Positions 54,257 to 61,811 are shown, counted from the first letter of the stretch. The stretch: DNA of 64,000 nt from Marnyiella aurantia (GCF_014041915.1 NZ_CP059472.1:2542001-2606000); one strand, 5' to 3'. The notes: generated from the letters alone by a model not told the origin. Numbers and translations are program-made.

Positions 54257-55039
54257 ATGAACAGAATTTTATTTAAGTCGTTGGTCCTATCGTCGTTAGC
54301 GTTTGCCACCTTTGCAGATGCACAGTTCCGAACAAGAAACCGAATGGATAAACTGGAGAGTTTTGACCAACAGAAGTTCAGCTGGGGCTTTTATCTTAAT
54401 GGGGCAATGTACGATTACCGTCTGGTACTGGATCCAAGATACGGGATGGATGTGAACCATAACCTCGTTACTTCCAAGCCAAGCTACGGTTTTGGTGCAG
54501 GACTTATAGGTAAGATGCGTCTGAACGACCATTTCGATTTAAGGCTGGAACCCGGATTGCAGTTTATTCAGAGGGAACTTCGTTTCGAGACGCAGACGAA
54601 TGATCAGTACTCTGCCGGTACACTTACCAATCCTCCTTTTGCTCCAATGGAGCTTACGGAAGCAGATAAAGTCCGTACCGTGAAGGCAACAATGCTGGAT
54701 ATTCCTGCATTGATCGAAGTACATGGAGACCGCTGGTACAATACACGGGCCTATGCCGCGGCAGGGGTAAATTATATTATGAACCTGCAGTCCAACGCGA
54801 ATAATACGGATGATAACCTGCAGGGTGTTTTCCGCTCCACAACACATAATTTTGCCTGGTCTGCAGAGATGGGTGTACAGATTTATTTCAGCAGATTTAA
54901 ACTTACCCCAGGATTCAGAGGCACATTTTTCCTTAATAATGAGATGGTATCAGATGATCCGGGCACTCCTCCATATTGGGCAAAATCAATAAGCACAGCA
55001 CAGTCCCGCGCGTTCATGTTCATACTGAAATTTGAATAA
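54257..55039 (+). CDS. porT: T9SS outer-membrane component PorT/SprT
   Basis: 260 residues with a signal peptide (MNRILFKSLVLSSLAFATFADA, then Q). The mature protein is a predicted eight-stranded beta-barrel of the PorT family (SWGFYLNGAMYDYRLVLDP, FGAGLIGKMRLNDHFDLRLEPGLQF, AYAAAGVNYIMNL) ending in LKFE. PorT/SprT is required for T9SS secretion in Porphyromonas and Flavobacterium. Location directly after menG matches the known gene order. It serves export of the sorting-domain proteins elsewhere in the window. Confidence 0.9.
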   Translation: MNRILFKSLVLSSLAFATFADAQFRTRNRMDKLESFDQQKFSWGFYLNGAMYDYRLVLDPRYGMDVNHNLVTSKPSYGFGAGLIGKMRLNDHFDLRLEPGLQFIQRELRFETQTNDQYSAGTLTNPPFAPMELTEADKVRTVKATMLDIPALIEVHGDRWYNTRAYAAAGVNYIMNLQSNANNTDDNLQGVFRSTTHNFAWSAEMGVQIYFSRFKLTPGFRGTFFLNNEMVSDDPGTPPYWAKSISTAQSRAFMFILKFE

Positions 55040-55062
55040 GTTTAAAATTCTGCTAAATATGA

Positions 55063-55091
55063 AAGAAGGTTTGTTCAAGCCTTCTTTTTTT
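55063..55091 (+). terminator. intrinsic terminator of the menG-porT group
   Basis: AAGAAGGTTT pairs with AAGCCTTCTT (G-T pairs included) and leads into seven T. Confidence 0.75.
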
Positions 55092-55145
55092 ATATTCAGG
55101 CGTTAAATACTGAGCGCTAAAGTGCCTGATTTCAAATTAATTTTA

Positions 55146-55153
55146 TACTTTTG
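55146..55153 (+). promoter_or_regulatory. -7 promoter element of the zapA operon
   Basis: Exact TACTTTTG, 29 bases before the ATG at 55183. Confidence 0.5.
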
Positions 55154-55182
55154 CTTAAATGTTAGAATTTTAAAGACCTGGA

Positions 55183-55485
55183 ATGCTTAAAGAATTAGAA
55201 AATAATTTTTCTGAATTGGAAAGAAAAATATCTAATGTAAATAAGGATTACAGGAATCTTTATACAAAATATAGGGATCTGGAAAAAGAATACGCTGAGC
55301 TGCAGAGCAAATATGATGAAGAGCGTAAAAAAAGCCAGGTACTCGCAGAAGAACAGAAGAAAATAAAACTTTATTCAGCAATATCAGGAAATCCGGAGCA
55401 TAACCGCCTTATGAAAAGCCATATCAACCGGCTTATTAAGGAAGTGGACTCCTGTATCGCAGAGCTTCAAAACAGTGGATTGTAA
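55183..55485 (+). CDS. small coiled-coil protein upstream of zapA
   Basis: 100 residues, almost entirely heptad-patterned and charged (LENNFSELERKISNVNKDYRNLYTKYRDLEKEYAEL), then a short C-terminal helix pair. It has no membrane segment. Its stop shares a base with the ATG of zapA (TAATG). A coiled-coil gene fused translationally to zapA suggests a ZapB-like partner of the division ring; this is inference from context and shape. Confidence 0.8.
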   Translation: MLKELENNFSELERKISNVNKDYRNLYTKYRDLEKEYAELQSKYDEERKKSQVLAEEQKKIKLYSAISGNPEHNRLMKSHINRLIKEVDSCIAELQNSGL

Positions 55486-55772
55486 TGGATGTAAGGCGTA
55501 TTACCATCAATGTAGCCGGCAGGGTGTATCCACTTAATGTACCGGCCGCCGAAGAGGAAACACTCCGCAAGGTGGGCAAGCAGATCGAAGCTATGATAAA
55601 GGATTTTGAGCTTAATTTCGATGTCCGGGATAAGCAGGATGCACTGGCAATGTGCGCTCTTAAACTGGGCACCAATGCTGAAGTATCGGCCAAAGCTAAC
55701 GAAAAGAATATAAATGCTTCCAATGACAGGCTGATGAAGATCAATCAGTTGCTGGAAGACCTGGAAAAGTAG
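55485..55772 (+). CDS. zapA: cell division protein ZapA
   Basis: 95 residues, typical length. The start RRITINVAGRVYPLNVPAAEEETLRKVGKQIEAMI is the ZapA globular head and the C-terminal NASNDRLMKINQLLEDLEK is the coiled-coil tail. It bundles FtsZ filaments at midcell. It is translationally coupled to the coiled-coil gene before it and followed by the 6S-like RNA, the same neighbourhood as zapA-ssrS in proteobacteria. Confidence 0.9.
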   Translation: MDVRRITINVAGRVYPLNVPAAEEETLRKVGKQIEAMIKDFELNFDVRDKQDALAMCALKLGTNAEVSAKANEKNINASNDRLMKINQLLEDLEK

Positions 55773-55789
55773 ATTTTTCTTTTCCTTAA

Positions 55790-55965
55790 AGTACTGCCTA
55801 CAATAGTTCTAACACATTAAAGGTAAACTCAACGCTAAACAATTACCGAGCAAAAGTCCAGTGAATGGCGTGCCGCAACCGCGGATTACAGACATTGGGA
55901 ATCAGTTCAAATCGTGTTGATTAGGAGTTTACTCTATATCACTGAACTGTTGTGGGCTTTTTTTA
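55790..55965 (+). ncRNA. 6S-like RNA (resembles 6S-Flavo)
   Basis: The 238 bases between zapA and rny hold a long rod-like structure. The ends GCCTACAATAGTTC (55796-55809) and GAACTGTTGTGGGC (55944-55957) form 14 pairs with two G-U. Further in, GGTAAACTC (55822-55830) pairs with GAGTTTACT (55925-55933). The closing stem runs straight into seven T, serving as terminator. Length of about 165 bases, rod shape with internal loops and position after zapA match 6S RNA, which binds housekeeping RNA polymerase; the flavobacterial type is known as 6S-Flavo. No covariance search was run. Confidence 0.72.
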
Positions 55966-56010
55966 TTTAAAAACATTATCATAATATAAACAAGATTAAT
56001 AAAACGCAAT

Positions 56011-57582
56011 ATGACAACAACTGTTATTATCGTAGGCATCCTCGCACTGGTCATTGGGGCCGTGCTTGGGATGGTTTTTTCCCGAAGTTCACTAAATACC
56101 AAGGCTAAATTCATTCTGGAAGATGCAAAAAAGAATGCCGAAAACATTATAGAAACTGCAAATGTAAAGGCCGAATCCGTACGCAAGGACAAAGAGTCCC
56201 AGGCGAAGGTGAAGTTTCTGGAACTTAAATCTCAGCATGATGGCGAGATTCAGAGCCGTGAAAAGAAAATGCAGGATGCAGAGAAAAGAATCCGCGACAA
56301 AGAGCAGAAACTTAATGACGAACTTAGCAAGACCGGTAAACTGGAAAAAGACCTGGACAGACAGATTGCGGATTATTCAACCAAGCATGAAATTCTTGAA
56401 AAGAAACAGCAGGACCTTGATGCGGTAATCGCTCAGAAAGTTGAAATCCTGGAAAAAATTGCAAATTACAGTGCCGAAGACGCAAAAGCTGAACTTGTGG
56501 AGGCAATGAAAGCTGAAGCAAAGAGCCGCGCGCAGTCTCACGTGCAAAGCATCATGGAAGAAGCGCAGCTTAATGCCAAGCAGGAGGCCAGAAAAATTGT
56601 TATCCAAACGATACAGCGTATAGGTACTGAGCAGGCTATCGAGAATTCTGTTTCTGTTTTCAATATTGAATCAGACGAAATTAAAGGCCGTATTATCGGT
56701 AGGGAAGGACGTAATATCCGTGCCCTGGAAGCTGCAACGGGCGTTGAAATTATTGTGGACGATACTCCGGAAGCTATCCTGCTTTCCTGTTTCGATCCGG
56801 TAAGACGTGAAATCGCAAGACTGTCCCTGCACAGACTGGTTACAGACGGCAGAATACACCCTGCTAGGATTGAAGAGGTGGTGGAGAAGACCAAGAAAAT
56901 GATTGAAGAAGAGATCATTGAAGTTGGAAAAAGAACCATAATGGATTTGGGTATTCATGGACTTCATCCTGAACTGGTTAAAATCGTGGGTCGCATGAAG
57001 TTCAGGTCTTCTTACGGACAGAATCTTCTTCAGCACTCACGTGAGGTGGCCAACATTGCCGCGACGATGGCTGCGGAGCTTGGACTGAATGTTAAGATGG
57101 CTAAAAGAGCTGGATTGCTTCACGATATCGGTAAGGTGCCGGAACAGGAATCCGAGCTACCACACGCACTGTTAGGCATGCAGTGGGCCGAGAAGTATGG
57201 CGAAAATGCCGAGGTGGTGAATGCCATCGGTGCGCACCACGACGAGGTTGAGATGACTTCGCTTCTTTCACCGATCATTCAGGTGGCTGATGCGATTTCA
57301 GGAGCAAGGCCGGGCGCCAGACGTCAGGTGCTGGAATCTTACATCCAGCGTTTAAAAGACCTTGAAGCGGCAGCGATGAGTTTTGACGGGGTTTCCAGTG
57401 CCTATGCCATACAGGCCGGACGTGAACTTCGGGTTATGGTAGAAAGTAACAAGGTGAATGACGACCAGTCCTCACAGCTGTCTTACGATATCTCCGAAAA
57501 GATCCAGAACGAGCTTACCTATCCGGGTCAGGTACGTGTAACGGTTATTCGCGAGACCAGATCCGTGAATATTGCGAGATAA
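56011..57582 (+). CDS. rny: ribonuclease Y
   Basis: 523 residues, standard length. Order: N-terminal membrane helix ([21 protein letters not shown]), long coiled coil to about residue 200, KH domain ([31 protein letters not shown]), and HD domain with [11 protein letters not shown] and GAHHDEVE. It is a membrane-anchored endonuclease that starts mRNA decay. It lies directly after the 6S-like RNA and ends with a clear terminator. Confidence 0.96.
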   Translation: MTTTVIIVGILALVIGAVLGMVFSRSSLNTKAKFILEDAKKNAENIIETANVKAESVRKDKESQAKVKFLELKSQHDGEIQSREKKMQDAEKRIRDKEQKLNDELSKTGKLEKDLDRQIADYSTKHEILEKKQQDLDAVIAQKVEILEKIANYSAEDAKAELVEAMKAEAKSRAQSHVQSIMEEAQLNAKQEARKIVIQTIQRIGTEQAIENSVSVFNIESDEIKGRIIGREGRNIRALEAATGVEIIVDDTPEAILLSCFDPVRREIARLSLHRLVTDGRIHPARIEEVVEKTKKMIEEEIIEVGKRTIMDLGIHGLHPELVKIVGRMKFRSSYGQNLLQHSREVANIAATMAAELGLNVKMAKRAGLLHDIGKVPEQESELPHALLGMQWAEKYGENAEVVNAIGAHHDEVEMTSLLSPIIQVADAISGARPGARRQVLESYIQRLKDLEAAAMSFDGVSSAYAIQAGRELRVMVESNKVNDDQSSQLSYDISEKIQNELTYPGQVRVTVIRETRSVNIAR

Positions 57583-57608
57583 ATTCGATCAAAATATTTC
57601 AACAAATC

Positions 57609-57639
57609 AATCCTTTCTGTATTAAGAAAGGATTTTTTG
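57609..57639 (+). terminator. intrinsic terminator of rny
   Basis: Nine-pair stem ATCCTTTCT/AGAAAGGAT with loop GTATTA and six T. Confidence 0.85.
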
Positions 57640-57703
57640 TATCTTAATCCAACAGTAAGTTTTCCATTAATTTAAAGTAACTCACCTACAATACCTTATC
57701 CTT

Positions 57704-58120
57704 ATGAGTACTCAATTTATAAAAAGGGATGTGTATTTGCTTCCGAACAGCTTTAAAATGGTTGGGGTCGCTGTAATCCTATTGTCAGTGGCTGTTTTTA
57801 TTCTCCAAACGCAAGGCTGGTTTCCAGATACTGAACATGACTTTAGGATCGCGGTCACTTTGTTATTAACTGGGATGGCGTTGATAAATATTTCAAAGGA
57901 AAAAATTGAAGATGAACGAATAAAGAAGATTCGATACAGAACCTGGGCCTATTCTCTTCAAAGTATTATCGGACTTGTAGTCTTCGGACGGATTTTGAAT
58001 TCCTTTCTGGAAGAGCCATTGGAATATTTCAACTCATCTTCAGCATTATTGATCGTAATCCTTACACTGAACCTGATTTATTTCTCAACCTATAAAGAAC
58101 TGGATTACGATAAAGAATAA
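57704..58120 (+). CDS. membrane protein of unknown function
   Basis: 138 residues with about four membrane segments (MVGVAVILLSVAVFILQT, IAVTLLLTGMALINI, LQSIIGLVVFGRIL, ALLIVILTLNLIYFSTY) separated by a short charged cytoplasmic loop (SKEKIEDERIKKIRYRTWAYS). Similar four-helix proteins with this EKIEDERI.KIR loop occur in Bacteroidota beside small helix-turn-helix regulators, but no such regulator is here. Its stop lies four bases before repeat element copy 1. Confidence 0.65.
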   Translation: MSTQFIKRDVYLLPNSFKMVGVAVILLSVAVFILQTQGWFPDTEHDFRIAVTLLLTGMALINISKEKIEDERIKKIRYRTWAYSLQSIIGLVVFGRILNSFLEEPLEYFNSSSALLIVILTLNLIYFSTYKELDYDKE

Positions 58121-58123
58121 CAT

Positions 58124-58359
58124 CCCCGCTGCCGCACGATTGCATTGCGTGCACGATAATTCTAATGTTATACATCAGCTTATGTGCATCAAAATCCTGG
58201 TGAACCGGGATTGGCTTTTCGTGGCGAGGATTACCGGTACAGCAGCACCATAGATTACGCGGATGGCAAGAACTTCTGGATGGAATTGTGGTTTTCCGGA
58301 TATTTAATTTTTTTATCTTTAAAAGTGGCCACACGATGCAATCGTGCGGCAGCAGGGGG
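58124..58359. repeat. inverted-repeat-bounded element, copy 1 (MITE- or REP-like)
   Basis: About 236 bases. The left end has CCCCGCTGCCGCACGATTGCAT, the right end its inverted counterpart; 18 bases (58128-58145 and 58336-58353) match perfectly in opposite orientation. Each end can also fold alone: GCACG..CGTGC at the left, CACGAT-GCA-ATCGTG at the right. The body aligns with 59374-59569 at roughly 75-80 percent by eye. The body is not convincingly coding: reading frames differ between copies. With 58360-58503 this fills the gap between two genes. Confidence 0.7.
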
Positions 58360-58409
58360 TTTCGCCTAAGTACGGTTGTGTAAGCTCTCCGAAACAGTAT
58401 ATTTTATAA

Positions 58410-58440
58410 ATTAAAACTCCGAAGTTTAGGACTTCGGAGA
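58410..58440 (-). terminator. intrinsic terminator of the minus-strand lipoprotein gene
   Basis: Nine-pair stem CTCCGAAGT/ACTTCGGAG with a five-base loop, followed on the minus strand by TTTTAATTT. Confidence 0.7.
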
Positions 58441-58503
58441 GAAAAGCACAACTTGGTTGCTCAATTTTTTCCAATAACTGCTTAACTGCAGCAGTTAGTA
58501 AAA

Positions 58504-59076
58504 CTACTTATCTAACTTTTTTATAAGAACATCCTTTTTAATTCTTTTATCACTTTTATTGTAGTAAAAAGCTATGGTATTATTACCATTATGGATATAA
58601 TTGTAAAATTTATTTAAACAAGAATTTTTTTCTATGAAGATTGTATCTGTTATCTTTAATTCTTCTCCGAAATCATCGAAAACGCAATCGTTTGAGCCGT
58701 CAGAATTGGAAATACCAAATAAATAGTTTACTTTTAGTCTTCGTATTTGATTAGGATTAAGGATAAATTCGGAATTTAAATCTTCTCCTTTTATTTCATA
58801 AAAATTGGCCAAATTATATCCACTTTTGACGTTTTTCTCATTAAGCATCAATGAAAATTCGCAAAGATTTTGAATTACAACTGTACTGTTAGTTTTATTC
58901 TCTAAAGTAAATTCTAACGGTATATTTAATTCAATTACTCTATAATCCTTATTAAAGCCATGATCCCTAAAAGAAAGAAAAGGGTTTTCCGTAGTTTTAA
59001 TATTACTAATAAATATTTCTTCTGCTGTACAAGAATATAATAATAAAAATACAAACAAGCATAATATTTTATTCAT
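58504..59076 (-). CDS. AT-rich putative lipoprotein of unknown function
   Basis: 190 residues. The signal peptide MNKILCLFVFLLLYSC has a lipobox-like LYSC at Cys16. The mature part has beta-rich, Asn-rich sequence (IPLEFTLENKTNSTVVIQNL, FILNPNQIRRLKVNYLFGISNS) like small Ig-type surface lipoproteins. It is clearly more A/T-rich than its neighbours and lies between two copies of a repeat element, which suggests acquired DNA. Its ATG follows by three bases the stop of a truncated open frame. Not recognised. Confidence 0.65.
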   Translation of the reverse strand: MNKILCLFVFLLLYSCTAEEIFISNIKTTENPFLSFRDHGFNKDYRVIELNIPLEFTLENKTNSTVVIQNLCEFSLMLNEKNVKSGYNLANFYEIKGEDLNSEFILNPNQIRRLKVNYLFGISNSDGSNDCVFDDFGEELKITDTIFIEKNSCLNKFYNYIHNGNNTIAFYYNKSDKRIKKDVLIKKLDK

Positions 59077-59079
59077 TTC

Positions 59080-59268
59080 TTATAGATTTATCAAGTAATC
59101 TCCTACAAATATACATTCTAAAATAGCAACATCATTGTTAATTAATTCCTTTTTTTGCCAGCTGAAAACGGCATGGTGTAAGGTTCCATTATTAACTTCT
59201 TCACTAACCTTTTGTAATCTTGGCCAATAACCGAAACGAATATAAATATAGTTTTTAAATTGGGAAAG
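59080..59268 (-). pseudogene. C-terminal remnant of a gene upstream of the lipoprotein
   Basis: On the minus strand a frame runs open for about 62 codons from the edge of the IS3 relic to a TAA three bases before the lipoprotein ATG. The translation (ending HHAVFSWQKKELINN and CIFVGDYLINL) is protein-like, with balanced composition and FKNYIYIRFGYWPRL, but has no start codon. It looks like the tail of a larger gene cut off by the IS3/repeat insertion, once in operon with the lipoprotein. The family is not recognised. Confidence 0.4.
59106..59113 (-). promoter_or_regulatory. possible -7 promoter element of the AT-rich lipoprotein gene
   Basis: TATATTTG on the minus strand, exact TAnnTTTG, 29 bases before the ATG; it lies within the truncated upstream frame. 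Confidence 0.4.
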
Positions 59269-59373
59269 ATGAAATAAAGCAAATTTACAGAGGTTCAGAT
59301 AGTAAAGATTTTATCTGAACAGAATAAGGGGGAAACAGTGAATGAGATCTGCCGTGAACATGGAATAAGCCAA
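59269..59373 (+). mobile_element. IS3-family transposase orfA relic
   Basis: The translation from 59278 (SKFTEVQIVKILSEQNKGE, then TVNEICREHGISQ) is the N-terminal helix-turn-helix of IS3-family OrfA (IS911-like). The original start is probably the ATG at 59269, but codon 3 is TAA where a Lys is expected, so it is dead. After ISQ the frame passes without break into the CCCCGCT end of repeat copy 2, and the rest of the IS is missing. About 32 codons remain. Confidence 0.75.
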
Positions 59374-59569
59374 CCCCGCTACCGCGCGACTGCATTGCGT
59401 GCACGATAAGTCTAATATTATACATTAGTTTATGTATATCAATCCTAGTGAAGCAGGATTGGTTTCAGTGCGGAGGATTACAGGTACAGCAGAGCCATAG
59501 ATTTCGCGCACGGACAAGGACTTCTGGATGGAAGAGTGCTGTTTTCCGGATTTTGCTTGAAAAGCGGGG
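59374..59569. repeat. inverted-repeat-bounded element, copy 2
   Basis: About 196 bases, starting CCCCGCT and ending AGCGGGG, aligned by eye with copy 1 (58124-58359) over TGCATTGCGTGCACGATAA, TTATACAT, AGGATTAC.GGTACAGCAG and CTTCTGGATGGAA. It lacks the right-hand hairpin present in copy 1, so the two differ by an internal deletion or insertion. It directly abuts the IS3 relic. Bases 59570-59726 hold only one imperfect hairpin. Confidence 0.7.
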
Positions 59570-59633
59570 TTGTTTTAGAGAAAAGTAAACTGTCGGACAT
59601 CAAAAACAGGCGTGTTTGGGATCACTACCTGCC

Positions 59634-59671
59634 CTGAAAATTTCTGAGCTTTGAGGGCTCAAAATTTTCAG
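59634..59671. other. A/T-rich hairpin in intergenic region
   Basis: CTGAAAATTTCTGAGC pairs with GCTCAAAATTTTCAG with one bulge. There is no long T run on the minus strand, where a terminator for the thioesterase gene would be expected, so its role is uncertain. Confidence 0.4.
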
Positions 59672-59726
59672 AATAATTTTTCAACTTACACGATTAGCGG
59701 GATGCTACCCCCGTTAGGACTCTCAA

Positions 59727-60194
59727 CTAGAGAAACGGCTTCATTTCATCTTCAATTTGTTCTCTCAACTGCATAAGCCGGATGGCATATGCCTCGTTTT
59801 GCTTCTCCTTTTCGGTTTCGGGAACCCATTTGGTCACCGGTAGCTTCTTTCCGTTTTCATCAACCGCAACAAACACAATGATGCAGTGCGTTTTCTTGTC
59901 GAAGTCCGGTTGCTTAAGATTCCTGGAAAATACATTGATGGAAATATGCATACTGGAAGTTCCAGTATAAATTACCTGAGCTTCCACCTTTACAATCTCA
60001 CCAATCTTGATGGGTTCATAAAACCTTATACCGCCCACATACACCGTTACCGAGTAATTTCCGCTCCAGGTGGTAGCGCACGCATAGCCGGCCTGGTCTA
60101 TCCACTTCATTACGCTGCCGCCATGCACGTTGCCGCCGTAATTAACATCGCTGGGTTCGGATATGAACTGAAAACTGATAGGAGTGTTAACCAT
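59727..60194 (-). CDS. acyl-CoA thioesterase (hot-dog fold, YciA/BACH-like)
   Basis: 155 residues. The hot-dog motif NYGGNVHGGSVMKWIDQAGYACATTWSG holds the conserved catalytic-type residues, followed by YVGGIRFYEPIKIGEIVKVEAQV and HISINVFSR. It would hydrolyse acyl-CoA in the cytosol; chain preference is not visible. It borders the accessory patch but looks like a normal core gene. Confidence 0.9.
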   Translation of the reverse strand: MVNTPISFQFISEPSDVNYGGNVHGGSVMKWIDQAGYACATTWSGNYSVTVYVGGIRFYEPIKIGEIVKVEAQVIYTGTSSMHISINVFSRNLKQPDFDKKTHCIIVFVAVDENGKKLPVTKWVPETEKEKQNEAYAIRLMQLREQIEDEMKPFL

Positions 60195-60371
60195 AATTCA
60201 ATATTTAATTTAAAGTTAATGATAATTTAAGATAAATCCCGATTGGTGTGCAGTAACTAAACACAGCTCTTTTCAGATTTAACAAGTTATTAACGTACTT
60301 AAGCATAGAAGTTGATAGGTTCAGCGTGCTGAAGATAGCCTTTGGTATATAACATTTAAATATTACAAACA

Positions 60372-60842
60372 ATGGGATTAGGATCATTTTTGAAAAACGT
60401 AGGTGAGAAAATTTTTGGCGGTGGCGAAAAGCCGGAAGAACAGGCCTTGAAGGTGAAAAATCATGTCGCTAAGTATGGTTTCGATATTTCTGCACTAACC
60501 TTTACAGTGGCCGATGATAAGGTAACCATCCAGGGTGAGGCAAAAAACTGGGACGAAAAAGGAAAAATTTATGTAGCTGCCGGAAATGTGGAAGGTATTG
60601 ACGGTGTAAATGACCGTATGACGGTTAAGGCTGCACCGGTTGTAGCTCAGACGGCCGCACCTGCCGCCGCTGCAGTACAGCCAAAGTTTCATACGGTACA
60701 AAGCGGAGACACACTTTCAAAAATTGCAAAGGATGTGTACGGAGATGCCAATGCATACAACAGAATATTTGATGCGAATAAACCGATGCTATCGGACCCC
60801 GATAAAATCTATCCGGGTCAGGTTCTGGTGATTCCGCAATAG
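60372..60842 (+). CDS. lysM: peptidoglycan-binding protein with BON and LysM domains (LysM/Kbp-like)
   Basis: 156 residues: a BON domain near residues 25-85 (VKNHVAKYGFDISALTFTVADDKVTIQGEAKN), an Ala-rich linker, and a LysM domain from about residue 107 (FHTVQSGDTLSKIAKDVYGDANAYNRIFDAN, YPGQVLVIPQ). The order matches Escherichia coli YgaU (LysM, later called Kbp and shown to bind potassium). It has no signal peptide. Monocistronic with a terminator. Confidence 0.9.
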   Translation: MGLGSFLKNVGEKIFGGGEKPEEQALKVKNHVAKYGFDISALTFTVADDKVTIQGEAKNWDEKGKIYVAAGNVEGIDGVNDRMTVKAAPVVAQTAAPAAAAVQPKFHTVQSGDTLSKIAKDVYGDANAYNRIFDANKPMLSDPDKIYPGQVLVIPQ

Positions 60843-60861
60843 TCTAAATCTAAATCTTATG

Positions 60862-60898
60862 AAAAGCATCCTGTTTTTAGTTAAATGGATGCTTTTTA
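60862..60898 (+). terminator. intrinsic terminator of lysM
   Basis: Ten-pair stem AAAAGCATCC/GGATGCTTTT with a 15-base loop, then T. Confidence 0.75.
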
Positions 60899-60956
60899 CA
60901 TGAAAATTATCCATCCTTTATGCCTCCAGCCATTTATTTTTTATTATATTAGCAAG

Positions 60957-61307
60957 ATGAAAAAAGTTTTTTACCTTAAAACCTGCGACACCTGTCTTAA
61001 AATTCTGAAAAAATTTAATTTGAAAGATTGGGAGCTCCGCGAAATTAAGATAAATCCGATTACAGAAGAAGAAGTGGAGCAGATGTATAAGCTTGCAGGT
61101 TCCTATGAAGCTTTTTTCAGTAAGAAGTCCAATCAGATAAAACTCCGTGAGCTGGATCCCAAGAAACTCACCGAAGAGGATTACAAAGAACTTATACTGG
61201 ATCACTACACTTTCCTGAAGCGTCCTGTTTTCCTTACAGACACAGAAATATTTATAGGTAACGACAAAAAGAACCTTGAAGCTTTAAGGTCGTACTTTGC
61301 CGACTAA
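60957..61307 (+). CDS. ArsC/Spx-family thioredoxin-fold protein
   Basis: 116 residues from MKKVFYLKTCDTCLKIL. The N-terminal CDTC redox pair lies near residues 10-13, and the ArsC-fold continues with LREIKINPITEEEV, FFSKKSNQIKLREL and LKRPVFLTDTEIFIG (the RP of the family). It is probably a reductase of the ArsC/YffB group; arsenate is not assured as substrate and no ars genes are nearby. An open extension of 24 codons upstream has no support. The stop overlaps the next gene by 11 bases. Confidence 0.82.
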   Translation: MKKVFYLKTCDTCLKILKKFNLKDWELREIKINPITEEEVEQMYKLAGSYEAFFSKKSNQIKLRELDPKKLTEEDYKELILDHYTFLKRPVFLTDTEIFIGNDKKNLEALRSYFAD

Positions 61308-61647
61308 AGTAAAATTCCTGTGGCTTGCTTTCCTGCTTTCAGGATTATCGCTCACCGCTCAGAATGTTTACAAAACTCCTTCGGGTTTGAAATACCATTT
61401 GGCTTCCTGCCGGATGGTTAAAAATGTTTCTGCTGTAACCAGCATTCAGAATGCATTACGGGCCGGACTGGATCCCTGTAAGATTTGCAGACCGCCTTCC
61501 GCAAAAATTAGCGCGGAAATTTCAGCATCCAGGAAGGTTGCGGGAACCAATGTAGCCAGTCGGTGCCGCGGAACTACGAAAGCCGGGGCAAGGTGTAAAC
61601 GGACTACACGTATCGGCAATGATTACTGCTTTCAGCACGTGCGCTAG
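61297..61647 (+). CDS. secreted cysteine-rich protein (DUF5763-like), probable TTG start
   Basis: 116 residues if translation begins at the TTG at 61297, which gives a signal peptide (FLWLAFLLSGLSLTA, then Q). It has two Cys-containing parts: YHLASCRMVKN..CKICRPP in the middle, and a C-terminal RCRGTTKAGARCKRTT..YCFQH that looks like a small zinc-binding DUF5763 motif. It overlaps the ArsC-like gene by 11 bases. No in-frame ATG precedes the hydrophobic segment. Function unknown. Confidence 0.65.
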   Translation: MPTKVKFLWLAFLLSGLSLTAQNVYKTPSGLKYHLASCRMVKNVSAVTSIQNALRAGLDPCKICRPPSAKISAEISASRKVAGTNVASRCRGTTKAGARCKRTTRIGNDYCFQHVR

Positions 61648-61693
61648 TGTGACATTTTTTCTGTTCAAAATATAATATCAACGGCCTGAAACT

Positions 61694-61704
61694 GTCATAA
61701 TGAC
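61694..61704. promoter_or_regulatory. palindrome upstream of hsp20
   Basis: GTCATAATGAC is a perfect 11-base palindrome 107 bases before the hsp20 ATG. Similar TGTCA..TGACA palindromes precede heat-shock genes in Bacteroidota as I remember them, but a terminator-like hairpin lies between it and hsp20. Confidence 0.35.
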
Positions 61705-61728
61705 TTGGTAATCAGTCTTAACTGAAAT

Positions 61729-61760
61729 AATGTCCGCAAATTTATGCGGGCATTTTTTTT
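61729..61760 (+). terminator. hairpin with T run between the DUF5763 gene and hsp20
   Basis: Ten-pair stem AATGTCCGCA/TGCGGGCATT (one G-T) with loop AATTTA, followed by six more T. It ends the upstream transcript or, if the hsp20 promoter lies further upstream, could attenuate hsp20. Confidence 0.75.
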
Positions 61761-61811
61761 GCGGAACAATGGGTAAAGTTACTTGATGTTTAACCCAAAA
61801 AATATTTTATC

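Noticed and set aside
58184-58369. 61-codon open frame inside repeat copy 1
   Set aside because: The corresponding frame is broken in copy 2 and the two copies keep similarity in different frames, so it is more likely non-coding repeat sequence.
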